Assembly (NCBI GenBank): GCA_025331435.1
Contig: JAIWNI010000102.1
Location: 1-64,000 of the forward strand
Direction of reading: 5' to 3'
Length of the DNA stretch: 64,000 nt
Origin: Choanephora cucurbitarum
Taxonomy: Eukaryota; Mucoromycota; Mucoromycetes; Mucorales; Choanephoraceae
A program made the translations under genes and the position numbers. Below the pieces are notes generated by a model. That model worked only from the letters and a program-made list of their open reading frames with translations. It was not told the DNA's origin and did no database searches. Of the stretch, positions 35,832 to 47,000 are shown in pieces (within the stretch, counting starts at the first letter, position 1; each line of letters starts with the position of its first letter).

Positions 35832-37107
35832 TTTAAAGAGTGGGGAGTGTATTTTTTATCTTACAACAAAGCGAGAAAAAAAAAGAAACACCTAAAAAAA
35901 TGCCTTAAAAAATGTGTGTGTATGCCAACTTCCTTGTCCGGGACTCCCTCTCAGATTAGCACTCAAAAAAAATGTCGTCAGCTTTTTATAAAGAAACACA
36001 GTCCCAAATAAAGTACTTGAAAGTGTTGCTGATAGCACTTTTGGTTATCTTAACTTCTTGAGAGAGATGTTATGACCTGCTGATGTTCTGACCCGAGCGC
36101 AATATATAGCTGCCCGCAGTCAGTACTTCTTAAGTTTCATGCAGTTTCGTTATCTTATTTTTTAGTACCTGAAGAAGAAACGATTACTGACTAAAGCGAA
36201 CACGCTTGTTCATTTTTGTAGTCAAAGAAAGAAGAAGTAACGCTTTTCTTCCACGCAGATACAGAGTCAACATTATAGTGATAGAGAAGACAGTTAATTT
36301 AGAGTTGGAATTCAAAATGTTTGAATATAAGTGCGTAGCCTCTCTTGTACCGCACTTCAAGATACATGAGATTCTGTTAATGAATCTTTTGTCATGTTTG
36401 GAGCCTTTGTTTGTTGAAAAGAAAATCTATCCTATCTTCTAGTAGCTTTCCTGAACCCTCCTTTGGATTCATTGCTACTGCCATTGAACTTCCTGCGACT
36501 CATAATAAATGTAATCTGCTTTTGGTACATTTCATAGCCACTCTTTACATATCGACGAAAATATATCTTTTGTGAAGATACATGTACCTCTTTCTATATA
36601 ATCATGATACTTGTTAGAAAACAAAAGTACTCCTTGTGCATCTAAAATGAACCAGCATCGGCATGAATACTTGACACTAAATCATGCTCACAGTTATCCT
36701 TATATGTCAATGATGATCATATTTTGTAACTTGTTATGTCGACGTTCTAATCGACTCTAGACAAAGATAACGAAGGAAGGTATTAAACAGGATATCGAGA
36801 GTATTATCATGTGTTGTTCAGTAAAGCTCAAGTCAGTTTATAGTTTGGATATCATCTTTTGTTGCTACGCTTGTCACCCCCCTTTCGCAAACAACAAATG
36901 ATTTTGCTTTTAAGAACACAAGAAGAGTAAGATAAAACGAAGAAAGCTTTTATAATCAATTTGTATAAAGAGGGAGATGGTAAGAAAATATACAGAAAGA
37001 AAGGAGAGAGTGAGATGGAGAGTGATATGATATTATGCTAAGTCATGATACTTTGATGAAAGCTTGTGTTAGGTCTTTTGTATTCAAGATAAAGAAAAAG
37101 ACAGAGT
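35832..37107. other. Intergenic region
   Basis: 1.28 kb, AT-rich, between the NDUFS3 promoter and the 3' end of the small secreted-protein gene. One 78-codon frame at 36206-36442 has no recognisable domain and I regard it as chance. Nothing else was seen. Confidence 0.4.
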
Positions 37108-37416
37108 CTAATTCTCTTCATCTTCACCATCAGACTTGTCATCTTTTTCATCGTCTTTTTCATCCTCTTCCTCTTCTTGCTCCTCATCTTCTCGTTCATG
37201 CTTCTCCTCGTCATTACTAGATTTTGTTTTCTCCACTTGAGCACGACGAGCAAATGCCTTTTTATACAGCAAAGCAGAATCATAAAGTTGACGTCTTTGA
37301 AGCGAGGCATCTACTCGATAAACACCAACTGTTTCCTCATTACGTCTTGGGTTAGCGAATGAATATCCAAACAGAAAGGCAGCAACTAGACCAAGAGACA
37401 AAGCAGTGGATCGCAT
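37108..37416 (-). CDS. Small secreted protein with acidic C-terminal tail
   Basis: The protein has 102 residues in one exon. The start at 37416 is chosen because it begins a signal peptide (MRSTALSLGLVAAFLFGYSF) and follows a CT-rich leader; an upstream ATG in frame would add 29 residues read from that leader. After cleavage the mature part is basic up to about residue 60, with two RR pairs that could be Kex2 sites (LQRRQ, FARRAQ). The last 40 residues are almost wholly Asp, Glu and Lys. I recognise no family. A Ca2+- or cation-binding role for the tail is conceivable but not shown. Confidence 0.65.
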   Translation of the reverse strand: MRSTALSLGLVAAFLFGYSFANPRRNEETVGVYRVDASLQRRQLYDSALLYKKAFARRAQVEKTKSSNDEEKHEREDEEQEEEEDEKDDEKDDKSDGEDEEN

Positions 37417-38549
37417 ACTAAACCAGAAACGAAATAAAGTCGAATAGAAAAGAGGAGAGAAAGAAAGAAAAACGTCTTTTTTATAAGCCGTTTCTCCTTT
37501 CATTGTTCTCTTGCACGTTTCTTTTTAGCATTTAAGTTTATACACTTTGTTCATCTCTTCTCTCACAAGAAAAAGAGTTTGAGGCTCGATAAGAAAAAGC
37601 CATATTCTCCCCAAACTGTACCTTAATCCCTTGATGTGCAGACGCATTTTATTGGCTTAAAGAAACCCCAAGAAAACTGTCGGTCTTGGCATGATCTGTT
37701 GGATTGCAGTAAAAGGAAATTTTATTGCTGAACACAAGTTGCAGATCTCATAAGAGATATGAATTGGACTCATTCTAAACAAAAAAAAGTGAGAGCAAGC
37801 TTTGCACCCTTTAGCCGCTTTCATCATCAGCAAAATTATTTGGTAAATAGGCCATTTTCTTCTATCTATCTCATTCTCTTCTCATATATCACAACTATCA
37901 AGTGTTTGCACTGTGCACTAATACTATAAAATGCATATCTTAGAATAATTGGATTGCATTACGAAAGGCTTGAAGGAGAGAGGGGAAGTAAAACTAATGC
38001 TCTAGCGCCCCTTTCCCTTTCCCTTTTTTTTGGTCCTTATTGCTCTGTTTTGCTTGAATAGTGTATATAACAACAGATATTGCAATGGAATGAAGGCAAT
38101 ACTTCTTGTCAGCATTGACTATACACAGAAGATTCTCTAACAATACAATGTGATGAAATAAAGAGAAAGAGAATAGTTTGGGCTTAATTACAGGAATTAG
38201 AGAAATCGATTGAACACTGAACAACATTTCTGAGATAGAGCATCGCAAATGTACAAATATGAACGGACCTCCTCCCAAAATGTCTATTTCGATGCATGCT
38301 TTTACTGCTTGAAAAATAGAAGGATTCAGAGAATGTGAAACGTACTATACTCTAAGCTTTATCGTAAAAGTAACATCAGTTTGCAAAAGAAAAAAAAAAA
38401 GAAGCTGGCTTTTTGTTGGGCATTGTTATCTTTTATCAACTCTTTGATTCATGATGAAGGTATCCATGCCTTAAAAAAAGAGTGCTTCAGTTCAACAAGT
38501 TTTTTTTTGTATATCATTTATCCATTTTAGACTTTTTCTTCTTCTTTTG
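37417..38549. other. Shared upstream region of divergent genes
   Basis: 1.13 kb between two divergent small genes. A 94-codon minus-strand frame at 37994-38278 has no domain and is probably chance. The bases just before 38550 are CT-rich. Nothing more was seen. Confidence 0.45.
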
Positions 38550-39324
38550 ATGCCAACGTTTGAATATAAAATATGCCAAGTTGCTGCAAAAAACCTTATC
38601 TATCGCAAATGCAGTGAATGTTCCAACTCCATCGTGTTCATTGCTCAACAAGAACTTGTTCGCCTAGAAGAAGAAGTCTATTGTCCGAAATGTAAAAAAG
38701 TAGTTACAGATTACAAGACAGGTTATAAACTTAGCCTGACTGTCTTGGACTACTTTTATAATAAATTAGAAACCATCACACTTTATGATCAAGTGGTTGA
38801 AGAGTTGATTGGTTGTTCTTCAGATCAGTTTCTAGCTGTAAGCTCCTTCCTTTTCGGAGAGATTAAAAAAGAAGTGCTAACGGTCATGACAGCATCTAAA
38901 GCGAGATGCTCTATTAGGACACAGATTTGAAGATCTCTTAGTTGGCATGTATTGTGCTATTGAGTTCTCTTCTGGAAGTAAGAAGGGATCTAAAAAGGTA
39001 ATGCAGAGCTGCTTCTATAGTCTTACTGACTAATTTTGTTTCTGTTGTTTAAAGCGAGCGAAATCCATTCGATTGCAATATCAAGATAGCCCTGAAATCA
39101 TTAACGTATTGCTTGAGTCGCGACATATCATTACGTATGATTCTTCTTTGCTATAAAAAAAAAGAGAAGTGAGAAGAGAATGTTATTTAGAATGTTATGA
39201 CTGCATTTTAGAAATATTCAGTGAACATGGTGTTCCCATATCAACATGTCACATTTCCAAGTCTCACTTGACAAGATGTAAAACAGGCTTGTCTCATATT
39301 ACATTCATTTGGCACAATCAATAA
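38550..39324 (+). CDS. Zinc-ribbon OB-fold protein resembling the RPA1 / Shieldin-2 C-terminus
   Basis: Exons are 38550-38837, 38893-38997, 39055-39134 and 39222-39324, giving 191 residues. A zinc ribbon is formed by Cys21, Cys24, Cys45 and Cys48 (YRKCSEC, then YCPKC). It is followed by a beta-rich segment YKLSLTVLDYFYNKLETITL and then VVEELIG. This order (aromatic-C-x2-C, C-x2-C, then a strand pattern ending in a collapsed helix) is that of the RPA70 DBD-C and the SHLD2 C-terminal OB fold. The later LLGHRFEDLLVGMYCAIEF fits SHLD2 better. The last exon uses the acceptor at 39221; an AG 10 nt upstream would end the frame after four codons. A role in single-strand DNA binding or repair is inference. 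Confidence 0.55.
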
Positions 39325-40095
39325 ACTACATGGTGTATTTTTCTTTTTTGACTCACTGCTTTATTAATTCAGTTCAGATGCGTAAAATCCCCCTGAGTAT
39401 ATTTATATGCACTTAAAATGTCAAAAGATGATCGTGTGTTGAAGACACAAACGCATGTATTTGCCGTCTTATTTCTCCAATTAAGGGTGCCTTGGCAAAG
39501 GGCTTCTTAAAACCTTTGACCTTCTTTCATACACTATCGCAAAATCTTCTTTTTGGCTAATCTATCTCTCGAACGTCATCAGGCTCAAGAAGATAGATAT
39601 CGACATGTCTGTTTCATTCAAGTTGTCCTCCTTTTTTCCTTCCGAGCTCTTGATAGCTATTTTTGCCAGCTTCTTTCATTATCTACCAAATGCACAGAAG
39701 CTTCTAAGACTTAGGAAAAAACACAACCTAGGTTCGAGGATAAAACCAAAAGATTTTTTAATTATTTCAAGAGCCACTTATAAGTTTTTCTTTTCCACAG
39801 AAACCAAAGGCTGCTTGGTACATATTTGCTCATGTGCCAAAAAAAAATCGTTGAGCTTAACTAGCTCGCTAGCATTCGTCTCAGATACTGCAAATCCCAC
39901 GAAATAGTCTGCGTCTTGTCCTTTAAAAAAACCAGAAAGTAAAATTGGAAAAGACGAAATAATGCAGCAATGCTCTTTCCCAACTTGACTTTCAAAAAAA
40001 AAGCGGTCACCTAAAAAAAAGGAAGAAACTACTTACATGAAATGCACTTTAAAACTTTGCCTTTCTCTTTCCTTTTTCCCTTAAAAAAATCAAGC
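39325..40095. other. Intergenic region with a possible F-box fragment
   Basis: 770 bp. It includes the 100-codon frame at 39605-39907, annotated separately, and AT-rich sequence with poly-A runs before the RING gene. Confidence 0.4.
39605..39907 (+). pseudogene. Possible F-box N-terminal fragment
   Basis: This is a 100-codon open frame starting with ATG. Residues 9-20 (FFPSELLIAIFA) resemble the start of an F-box, as in many LPSELL-I-F proteins. The sequence then turns basic and loses similarity, and no LRR-like part follows. It could be a decayed or truncated F-box gene, or chance. I see no convincing downstream exon. Confidence 0.25.
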
Positions 40096-41479
40096 ATGGC
40101 TTCTCAACAAGATTTATTAAATCAGATAGCCAAGCTTAAAGAAGGTAGAATAAAGCCCTTGATTGCATAATGATTACTCATTTGCTTCTATTAGAATTGA
40201 CATGCACCATTTGCACAGGTGTCATTGATGACCCTCATGTACTTGTATGCGGTAAGACTTTGATTCTATCCGCAGCTTATCCATTGATTAAATTCTTTGT
40301 ATGCTTATCTTAAGGCCATACCTTCTGTGGTGTCTGTATCTTACAATGGTTGCCTACAAAGAAAATCTGCCCAGTTTGTAGAGTAGCAGTGATGCGTCAA
40401 CCAGTGCATGTGAACATGATCCAGAAACTATGTAATGATTTTACTTGAATCATGTTGTGTATCATCTAATACCTTTAATTAGCTGATTTCTTTAGAGCGC
40501 TAGATAATACAAAATCAATTGAACGTTTGACTCGTGCTCATTGGCAAGACCTGTTTCCTACAGAGACACAATCCACTTTTATTCGTGATATAGATCAAGA
40601 CGGTATCATGTGAGTATACAACTTAATGTTATCTACATATCTAAGCTAACATTGTCTTGTAGTCATCGATGTTCACAATGTGGATGGGAATTAGACGAAG
40701 ATAACTTCTGTGAGAACTGTCAGATCAGTTTTGATGGAGAAATCAATCAGACCATTCGAGACGATTCAGATCATGCCTCTCACTTCGAGCAAGATGAAGA
40801 AGATCTATCCGGATTTGTGGTCAATGATGATGAATCAATTGTATATTCAGATAGTGATACAGGTTCTATAAGACCGCCTGTGACTATCAATCTTGAAGAG
40901 AGCGATGAAGAGAGTATGTTTGCAACACGTCGATCTAGACAAAATCGTATTATTGACTTGAGTGATGATGACAGTATACAAAGTGAGTCCATGGCTGATA
41001 TACCCAATAGCGAAGATGATGAATCTTTGCATTATCATGGACCTGATTTTGGCTTGTCTGAAGAAGACGACGACGACGACGATGATGATGAAGACGAAGA
41101 AGAATATAGACGTCAGCAAAAGAGATCTAGATACATTGATGACTTTGCAGAATCTGACGAAGAAGAAGAAGAAGAAATGACATCCTTACCTAGACATGAA
41201 ACACCTGTAGACAGTATCACTAGAGCCATCAGCCAAATGAAATCTAATCACATAACTCAAGCTCCTGTGAGCATAGACAGCAGCACAGACACCAGTAGTG
41301 ATGAGAGTGATGCACCTGATTATGAAAACATGACAGCTCCTCTTTCAAATTCACAAACAATCAGTAAACCAACCACCTCAACTGAGACACCTAAAGCACT
41401 ATCAGAGCCAAAAGGTCAAAGTAGCTCTCAGAAGAAACGCAAACATAAACAAAAGAAGAATAAGCAGAAAAAGAAATAG
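40096..41479 (+). CDS. Psh1-like RING-finger E3 ubiquitin ligase with acidic tail
   Basis: Exons are 40096-40144, 40195-40251, 40315-40431, 40483-40609 and 40663-41479, giving 388 residues. A C3HC4 RING is formed by Cys20, Cys23, Cys35, His37, Cys40, Cys43, Cys54 and Cys57. A second small zinc motif follows (Cys120, Cys123, Cys133, Cys136) with the sequence CSQCGWELDEDNFCENC. This second motif closely resembles the one in yeast Psh1 (CSNCHWELDPDE...C). As in Psh1, a long Asp/Glu/Ser-rich tail follows (including D8 near 41069-41093) and then a Lys-rich C-terminus. Psh1 ubiquitylates excess Cse4/CENP-A; the acidic tail suggests histone or chromatin binding here too. The substrate in this organism is not known. 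Confidence 0.82.
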
Positions 41480-41863
41480 ACGTTTATTCAATAAAACAAA
41501 AGAAACTGAATCGACTGGGTCTAAATTGCCCCAATTGATTGTTGTAAAAAAACTGACTTATCCCAAAACCTTTAAGCATGTACATCAGAAGTGCTATTTG
41601 TATAAAAATCGATTATTAAATAAAGTATAAAGCTGTCATACAAAAAGACAAAAAGTAAATAGATTTGAATCAGACAAACTCAATGTGACACTATTCGGAG
41701 ATGAAAAAGAGAGGTTAAATCAAGCAGAATAGTTTGTGTTAGCTGGTAATGACATAAAGTATACGATGCTGAACCTGTGAAACTTTTATTTTTCTCTTAT
41801 AGCCCTATATTGGCAAAAGAAAAGGTATATTTATAGTCTTGCAATGTTTGTAAGCGAATCTTG
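41480..41863. other. Convergent 3' region
   Basis: 384 bp between two convergent genes. It holds AATAAA-like words near 41490 and 41621 and no gene. Confidence 0.5.
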
Positions 41864-43471
41864 CTAATTCGTTTTTAAGTGATCCTTTGCTTCTTGTTGT
41901 TGGTCGTTTGCCCAGGTTGTCAAGGACCTTTCTAGAGACAAGTATATCAAATTGGATTGTGTTGAAATAAAGCTATACATTTCATTAGATAACGCGACAA
42001 TATCTTCGGTCATCATCTTCCAGCAACCCATTGACTTGATCCATTGAAATGTTTGGTAGATGACTCCTGCCAATATAGGTGCTTGCTTGTTTAACCATAG
42101 TTGGGTGATTTGGTATAATTGCACAGTGTAAAAGGATACAAATTCATATGATTTTAAGCATCCTGCCCAAATTTGATTAGCTAATTGCTGAGTCAAATAA
42201 CTTTTCAAGATAGTGAAAGCACTATACACCTTAGCATAGGCAGGGATAGCGATATGCTGATATGCCCAATAAAGAGGCCTATTCAAATAAGGGTATATTT
42301 TAGCCCAGACAGGATACAGATAGAGCTTGGTCCATTGATCAACATAGTCCACCATTGTCTTATAAGCCAAAGACAATTTTGGCATGACATGCTTGACAAA
42401 AAGCCGATAAGCTGGAACAATAAGTTCATGATTCAATAGAGCTGTTCCAGAAATCAGATTCATCAGCCAAAGATCTAGCTCCATCAAAGTCCATACGATG
42501 ACAGGAGAAACAAAGCGATACCATCGAGCTAACTTTTCTTGGAAAGTGTTTTCTTGAAGTATCAAAATGATCTTGTCAATCAACTTGACGGTCCAGGTTA
42601 GTAATCGACCAACTGTAGGCTGCAGTATATAGGTGCTGAGATACAAGCTGGCCCGTTGAATTCTTTGACCTATATAACAGCTAGCTCGGTATGTACATTT
42701 GACTAGTCTAGTTGATGCTATATATTGAACTGTACTAGGCAAAGCTACCGTCACAAACCATTGGCACTCTTGTACAATGGAGACAATCACTGAAGAAAGA
42801 CCTCCATAGACAATGCGTGACAAGTCATATAACCGAAATACAGTCCATACAAAAGGAACCCAGCAAATTTTATGGGCAATGTCAAGTAAATCAGAGGCAA
42901 GCTGATGCCAATCGTGGCGTTGCACAAATCTATCCCAAGCTCTCTTCAGATCAACTAAACTGTTTTTCACTGTACAGGAAGCATGGTAAATAGTGATAAA
43001 AGATACTTCCAGACCATTAACTGTGAGCGGAATAACATGATTGTGCGTATACTGTTTTATCTGAATGCACTTGGGTTTTCCGGATTCTATCCACCATGCT
43101 TCTGTCTGGTTGTATGCTCGAGGTAGAGTGATTGTAAACAAATCGTAAAGCCAGTCGTCGATGAGGGGCAATGCTTGTTCGCAAGACCACAAAGAATAGT
43201 ATAAGCTATAACGCACAATGTCAAGAGCAATTCTGCCAATTAAGTAGACTACCGTGAATGGTGACACCAAAATGTAATGCACCAAAGATACTTTCTCAAT
43301 TGAAGGAGGTGGCGGTGTATTGTTACTCTTCTGATCGACCTGCTGTGTATCATCTTTTTGCTGTTTCGACGCTCTCCAAGCTGGATAGTCTCGAAGAAAC
43401 AGGAGCAGCAAGGCACTAAAAGCAATCCATGCCAGACTCTTTTTAGAGAACAGCAAGCTAGGTATAAGCAT
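41864..43471 (-). CDS. Aromatic-rich membrane-associated protein, family not recognised
   Basis: A single exon of 535 residues. I chose the ATG at 43471 because a CT-rich leader lies directly upstream; an in-frame ATG at 43570 would add 33 hydrophobic residues. An N-terminal hydrophobic segment (SLAWIAFSALLLLFL) is followed by a short polar, Pro-rich linker. A long series of helices then begins near residue 70, unusually rich in Trp and Tyr (for example WAKIYPYLNRPLYWAYQHI). The helices look amphipathic and recur with similar spacing, so the protein may lie along a membrane surface. No catalytic motif is visible. Function is unknown. Confidence 0.75.
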   Translation of the reverse strand: MLIPSLLFSKKSLAWIAFSALLLLFLRDYPAWRASKQQKDDTQQVDQKSNNTPPPPSIEKVSLVHYILVSPFTVVYLIGRIALDIVRYSLYYSLWSCEQALPLIDDWLYDLFTITLPRAYNQTEAWWIESGKPKCIQIKQYTHNHVIPLTVNGLEVSFITIYHASCTVKNSLVDLKRAWDRFVQRHDWHQLASDLLDIAHKICWVPFVWTVFRLYDLSRIVYGGLSSVIVSIVQECQWFVTVALPSTVQYIASTRLVKCTYRASCYIGQRIQRASLYLSTYILQPTVGRLLTWTVKLIDKIILILQENTFQEKLARWYRFVSPVIVWTLMELDLWLMNLISGTALLNHELIVPAYRLFVKHVMPKLSLAYKTMVDYVDQWTKLYLYPVWAKIYPYLNRPLYWAYQHIAIPAYAKVYSAFTILKSYLTQQLANQIWAGCLKSYEFVSFYTVQLYQITQLWLNKQAPILAGVIYQTFQWIKSMGCWKMMTEDIVALSNEMYSFISTQSNLIYLSLERSLTTWANDQQQEAKDHLKTN

Positions 43472-44011
43472 ACTTTTGGTATAAAGAAAGAAAAAAGGAT
43501 AAGGAAAAACTACAATAAGCTTGGCAAAAAAAGAGAAAAAAGAACAAAATTTTAGCACAGATGAAGTCATTGTGTGACAATTATGCGAGATTGTTGTTTT
43601 TTTCTGATATGTAACTTTTGCTGATATATAAACCAAGCACCTTGCCAAGACTTTGTTTTTGTATATGCAGTATAGAAAAGAAGATGACACTGGCATAAAA
43701 AAAAGTATATCTGGCATATAGCAAAGATACCGCTGTGAACATTCAGTATAAAAGACTTTGCTCAAAGAATGACTACATAAAGTCAAAATAACATTGAAAA
43801 CTCACTAATAAATCGTGCATTTATAGTGAATTGACCTCAAAAGCAAACATGGTCTTGGTACAACACTTTGAATTAATCCTATACAAAATTGATGCAGACA
43901 CGCTCTTTAAAGTTGGTCCTGTGACTTTGACTTCTGAGTTGACTTTCTCTCTGCTATTTTTTCTGGCTATCCAAAGTTTCATGCTACCTTAATAGACACT
44001 TGTAAAGCACT
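43472..44011. other. Shared upstream region of divergent genes with a 47-codon uORF
   Basis: 540 bp between the divergent unknown membrane protein and INTS4. It contains a 47-codon open frame with ATG (43849-43992) ending 19 bp before the INTS4 start. CT-rich leader sequence for the minus-strand gene lies at 43472-43560. Confidence 0.45.
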
Positions 44012-47000
44012 ATGAAGCGCTCATTTATCGAAGAGACTTCAGTCAACGACAACATATACTCATCAGAAACCCACAGCAGGCAAGTAGTCCTTGATAAAAA
44101 AAAAGAAAAGAAATAATTAGCTAACCTGTCTTTAATAAGTTTAGTTCAATTGCTTCAAATAAACCAATCTCATGTCTTGCAGCTAATGGGGCTAATTGGA
44201 ATGAAGTGAGTCTAATTCAGAAGAAAACAGCTTTAGTATATTCACATCTATGTCAGTTGAAACTGAGCAACTTAGATTCAGACAGAATAGACGATCGCGT
44301 GCAGGTAAGACGATGCTGCATCAAGAAGATTATGGTTAACATCATTTTACCACTCCAGTGTTTGTTGTTGATTGCTCGAAGCGCTCCTTTGTTTACAGTA
44401 GAGCAACAAAAGCTTATCATAGAGATACTTATTCCACACCTCGAGAAAGAGAAAGACGACGATGTCAAAGTAAGCCAGCGTTGACATGGCGCACTATAGA
44501 TTAACTAAACAGTTTGTAAACAGGCCATGTTTATCTTGCTCATTGAAAAATGCTCCAGATGTCCAAACACAAACGTCTCCGCAGTGTTGAGCAGTTTGAT
44601 AAAACAAGTAAAAAAGTGGACAGTTGGCGATTTCAATGTATGACTCATATCGTTCTGTAGGTTGAGTCAGAGTCAACTAAGGTCAAATGGCATGTTTATA
44701 GCTGCATCTGTCAAATAATCAAAGTAGGTACTTCCCTGTTGATTTAAGCAATGACTTATAGACTCCTTTTCGTTAGCATCGACACATCTCTCAGAAACTA
44801 GAAAGTCCTCAGTTTTTTGAGTTTCTTCTGGGTCAATTGACAAAGGATTTGTCGAACACGCATCATAAAGTTAGAGCTGTCAGTATTTCTTTACTATCCT
44901 TGCTACCCTTCGCGAGTAAGCAAGAGATGAGTACAACACAGATGCAGATACAAAAGACGATCAGTAATTATGCTAGAGATAGTGATCCTCGAGTTAGAAA
45001 GAGTGCGCTTGATGCATTGTTTCAAATGCATATCAGAGGGTGTCCACTTGATTTGGCAATTTATAGTCTGTCTGTGACATCCTTGCGTGATGATTATGAG
45101 GAAGTTCGTATGGCTGGATTAAATTTGATGGGGTAAGACTATTTCCAGTGCATAAGCTATATTCATGTACATCGTGAAAAAAACAAGAGGGTGTTGGAGA
45201 ATTTATACAATTCGAGAAAGAGGCAGTGTTGTATTTGTATATGAGAGATAAGTAACACGCTTCTACCAATCACAGTGTTCTCAGTTCTCTCTATCCTGAA
45301 CATCGCATGAAACTGGCTCATGAAGATGTAGATGAAACTACCCGATTGATCGATGATGCATTTAACAAAGTATGTGACCTTGTGAATGATTCTGCCATAA
45401 CAATTCGAACAAAGGCTTGTGTCATGATGGCTTCTTATCAGCATGTTGGTTCAGACATGTTGAACCAAACCTTCAGTAAGCAGATCATGTCGCATTTGAA
45501 ACGTAAGGTACCTAGATATAAGCAACAGCAGAAGCGTTATGCCAATGGTGCCATTCCTGTGGCTGAAGGTGATATTGATGTTGAATCCAATGAATTTCAT
45601 CTGCTGGATTCAGGAGCCTGTGGTTCATTCATTCATGGCCTTGAAGATGAATATCAAGAAGTACGAAATGCAGCCATAGGTAGGTTAACAAGCCTATCGC
45701 ATAGAGAACAAAATTCAAATTAGACCAATAGATTCAATCTGTGAACTATGCATGTACAATGAGCAACTCACTAAAAAAGCCATTGAATTCCTTGTGGGTA
45801 AGACGCAATGCTCTCAAACAACAAGCTAACAAGAGAATTGACTGTTTGGTTGTTGTAGACATGTTTAATGATGATATCGACAAGATTCGACTGAATGCAA
45901 TTCAAAGTTTAAGGAAAATTGGAACAAAATCACCTATCGAATTCGATGAAGAACAGCTTGAGATTGCCGTAGGCGCACTAGAAGATAGTGATCCTATAGC
46001 CAGACAAGCTACACATGATCTGTTTACGTAAGCAACACACCCTCTGATTCTAGTATTGTTCGACTGACATATGCAAAAATAGGGTAATTCGATTGACTGC
46101 ACGTATATCTTTGACAACCTTGCTGGATGCCCTGGAGGCTAATACTAAGCGATACCCAATGGATGTTTTATCTATCTATCGATGCTTGGCTGATGTCGGA
46201 AAAAAACATGAAGATTACGTAGAGATACTTGTGCCTGAGCTGCTCAAGTTAGACAAGCGATATTTGCCCAAAGAAGCCAATGTTGAAGATGTCATGTGTA
46301 AGTAGATTTTGGCTGTATGCCATCTGTCCTTTTTTCTTGGTTCATTTGATTGATGTTTTATCACCTTCTAACCCGTGTCCTGTTTAACAAAAATGAAGAC
46401 ACTGCCTATGTAATATTGATTGCAAATGCCTGTGTTTCCAATGTCAAAATCCTAAATCAGCTACCCAAATATGTGTTTCGTCATTTTGCTTATTTCAAAA
46501 GCAAGTATCCTAACTGTGTACCTGATCTAAGAGTAAGTAGATAGGCCTTGAAGTGTCTGTAAGAACAAGACTCCTAGCATTGATCCAATTTTGTTTTTGT
46601 GATATAGAAACTTTATAAAACAGCTGGTTTGAAATTAGAAGGTGATGTTGATTGCCTACCTATGACATTTAGTGGTAAGAAGGATGATGGAAACAAAAGA
46701 GAAAGAAAAAAAGAGAGGTTAATATAGGAATGATTCTTCATTAGCTTCAGCAAAAAAGTTGGTAGCTTCCGATGCTGATAGTTATATGGCAACTACTGTG
46801 GAAATGCTTCAAACAATCAAAAGCCAAATAGACCAAAACGAGCTATCGACAGCCCTCTTGACCATTGAGGTAGCAACCAGAAATTTCAAATACATCTCTA
46901 GCTTGAAGCCATCTTTTTTCGGTAAATCTGAATTGGCTCACCTCTATTTGAAATGTTGTGAGACTATGATCAAAGTAAAGCAGAGTCATTCATCCACCTG

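Noticed and set aside
36206..36442. A 78-codon frame in the region upstream of NDUFS3
   Set aside because: No domain, no CT-rich leader and no splice support; length is within chance for this composition.
39212..39224. Shorter last exon of the zinc-ribbon/OB gene using the AG at 39210-39211
   Set aside because: It would end the protein after four codons, while the AG ten bases downstream opens 33 further codons ending at a stop just before the 3' flank.
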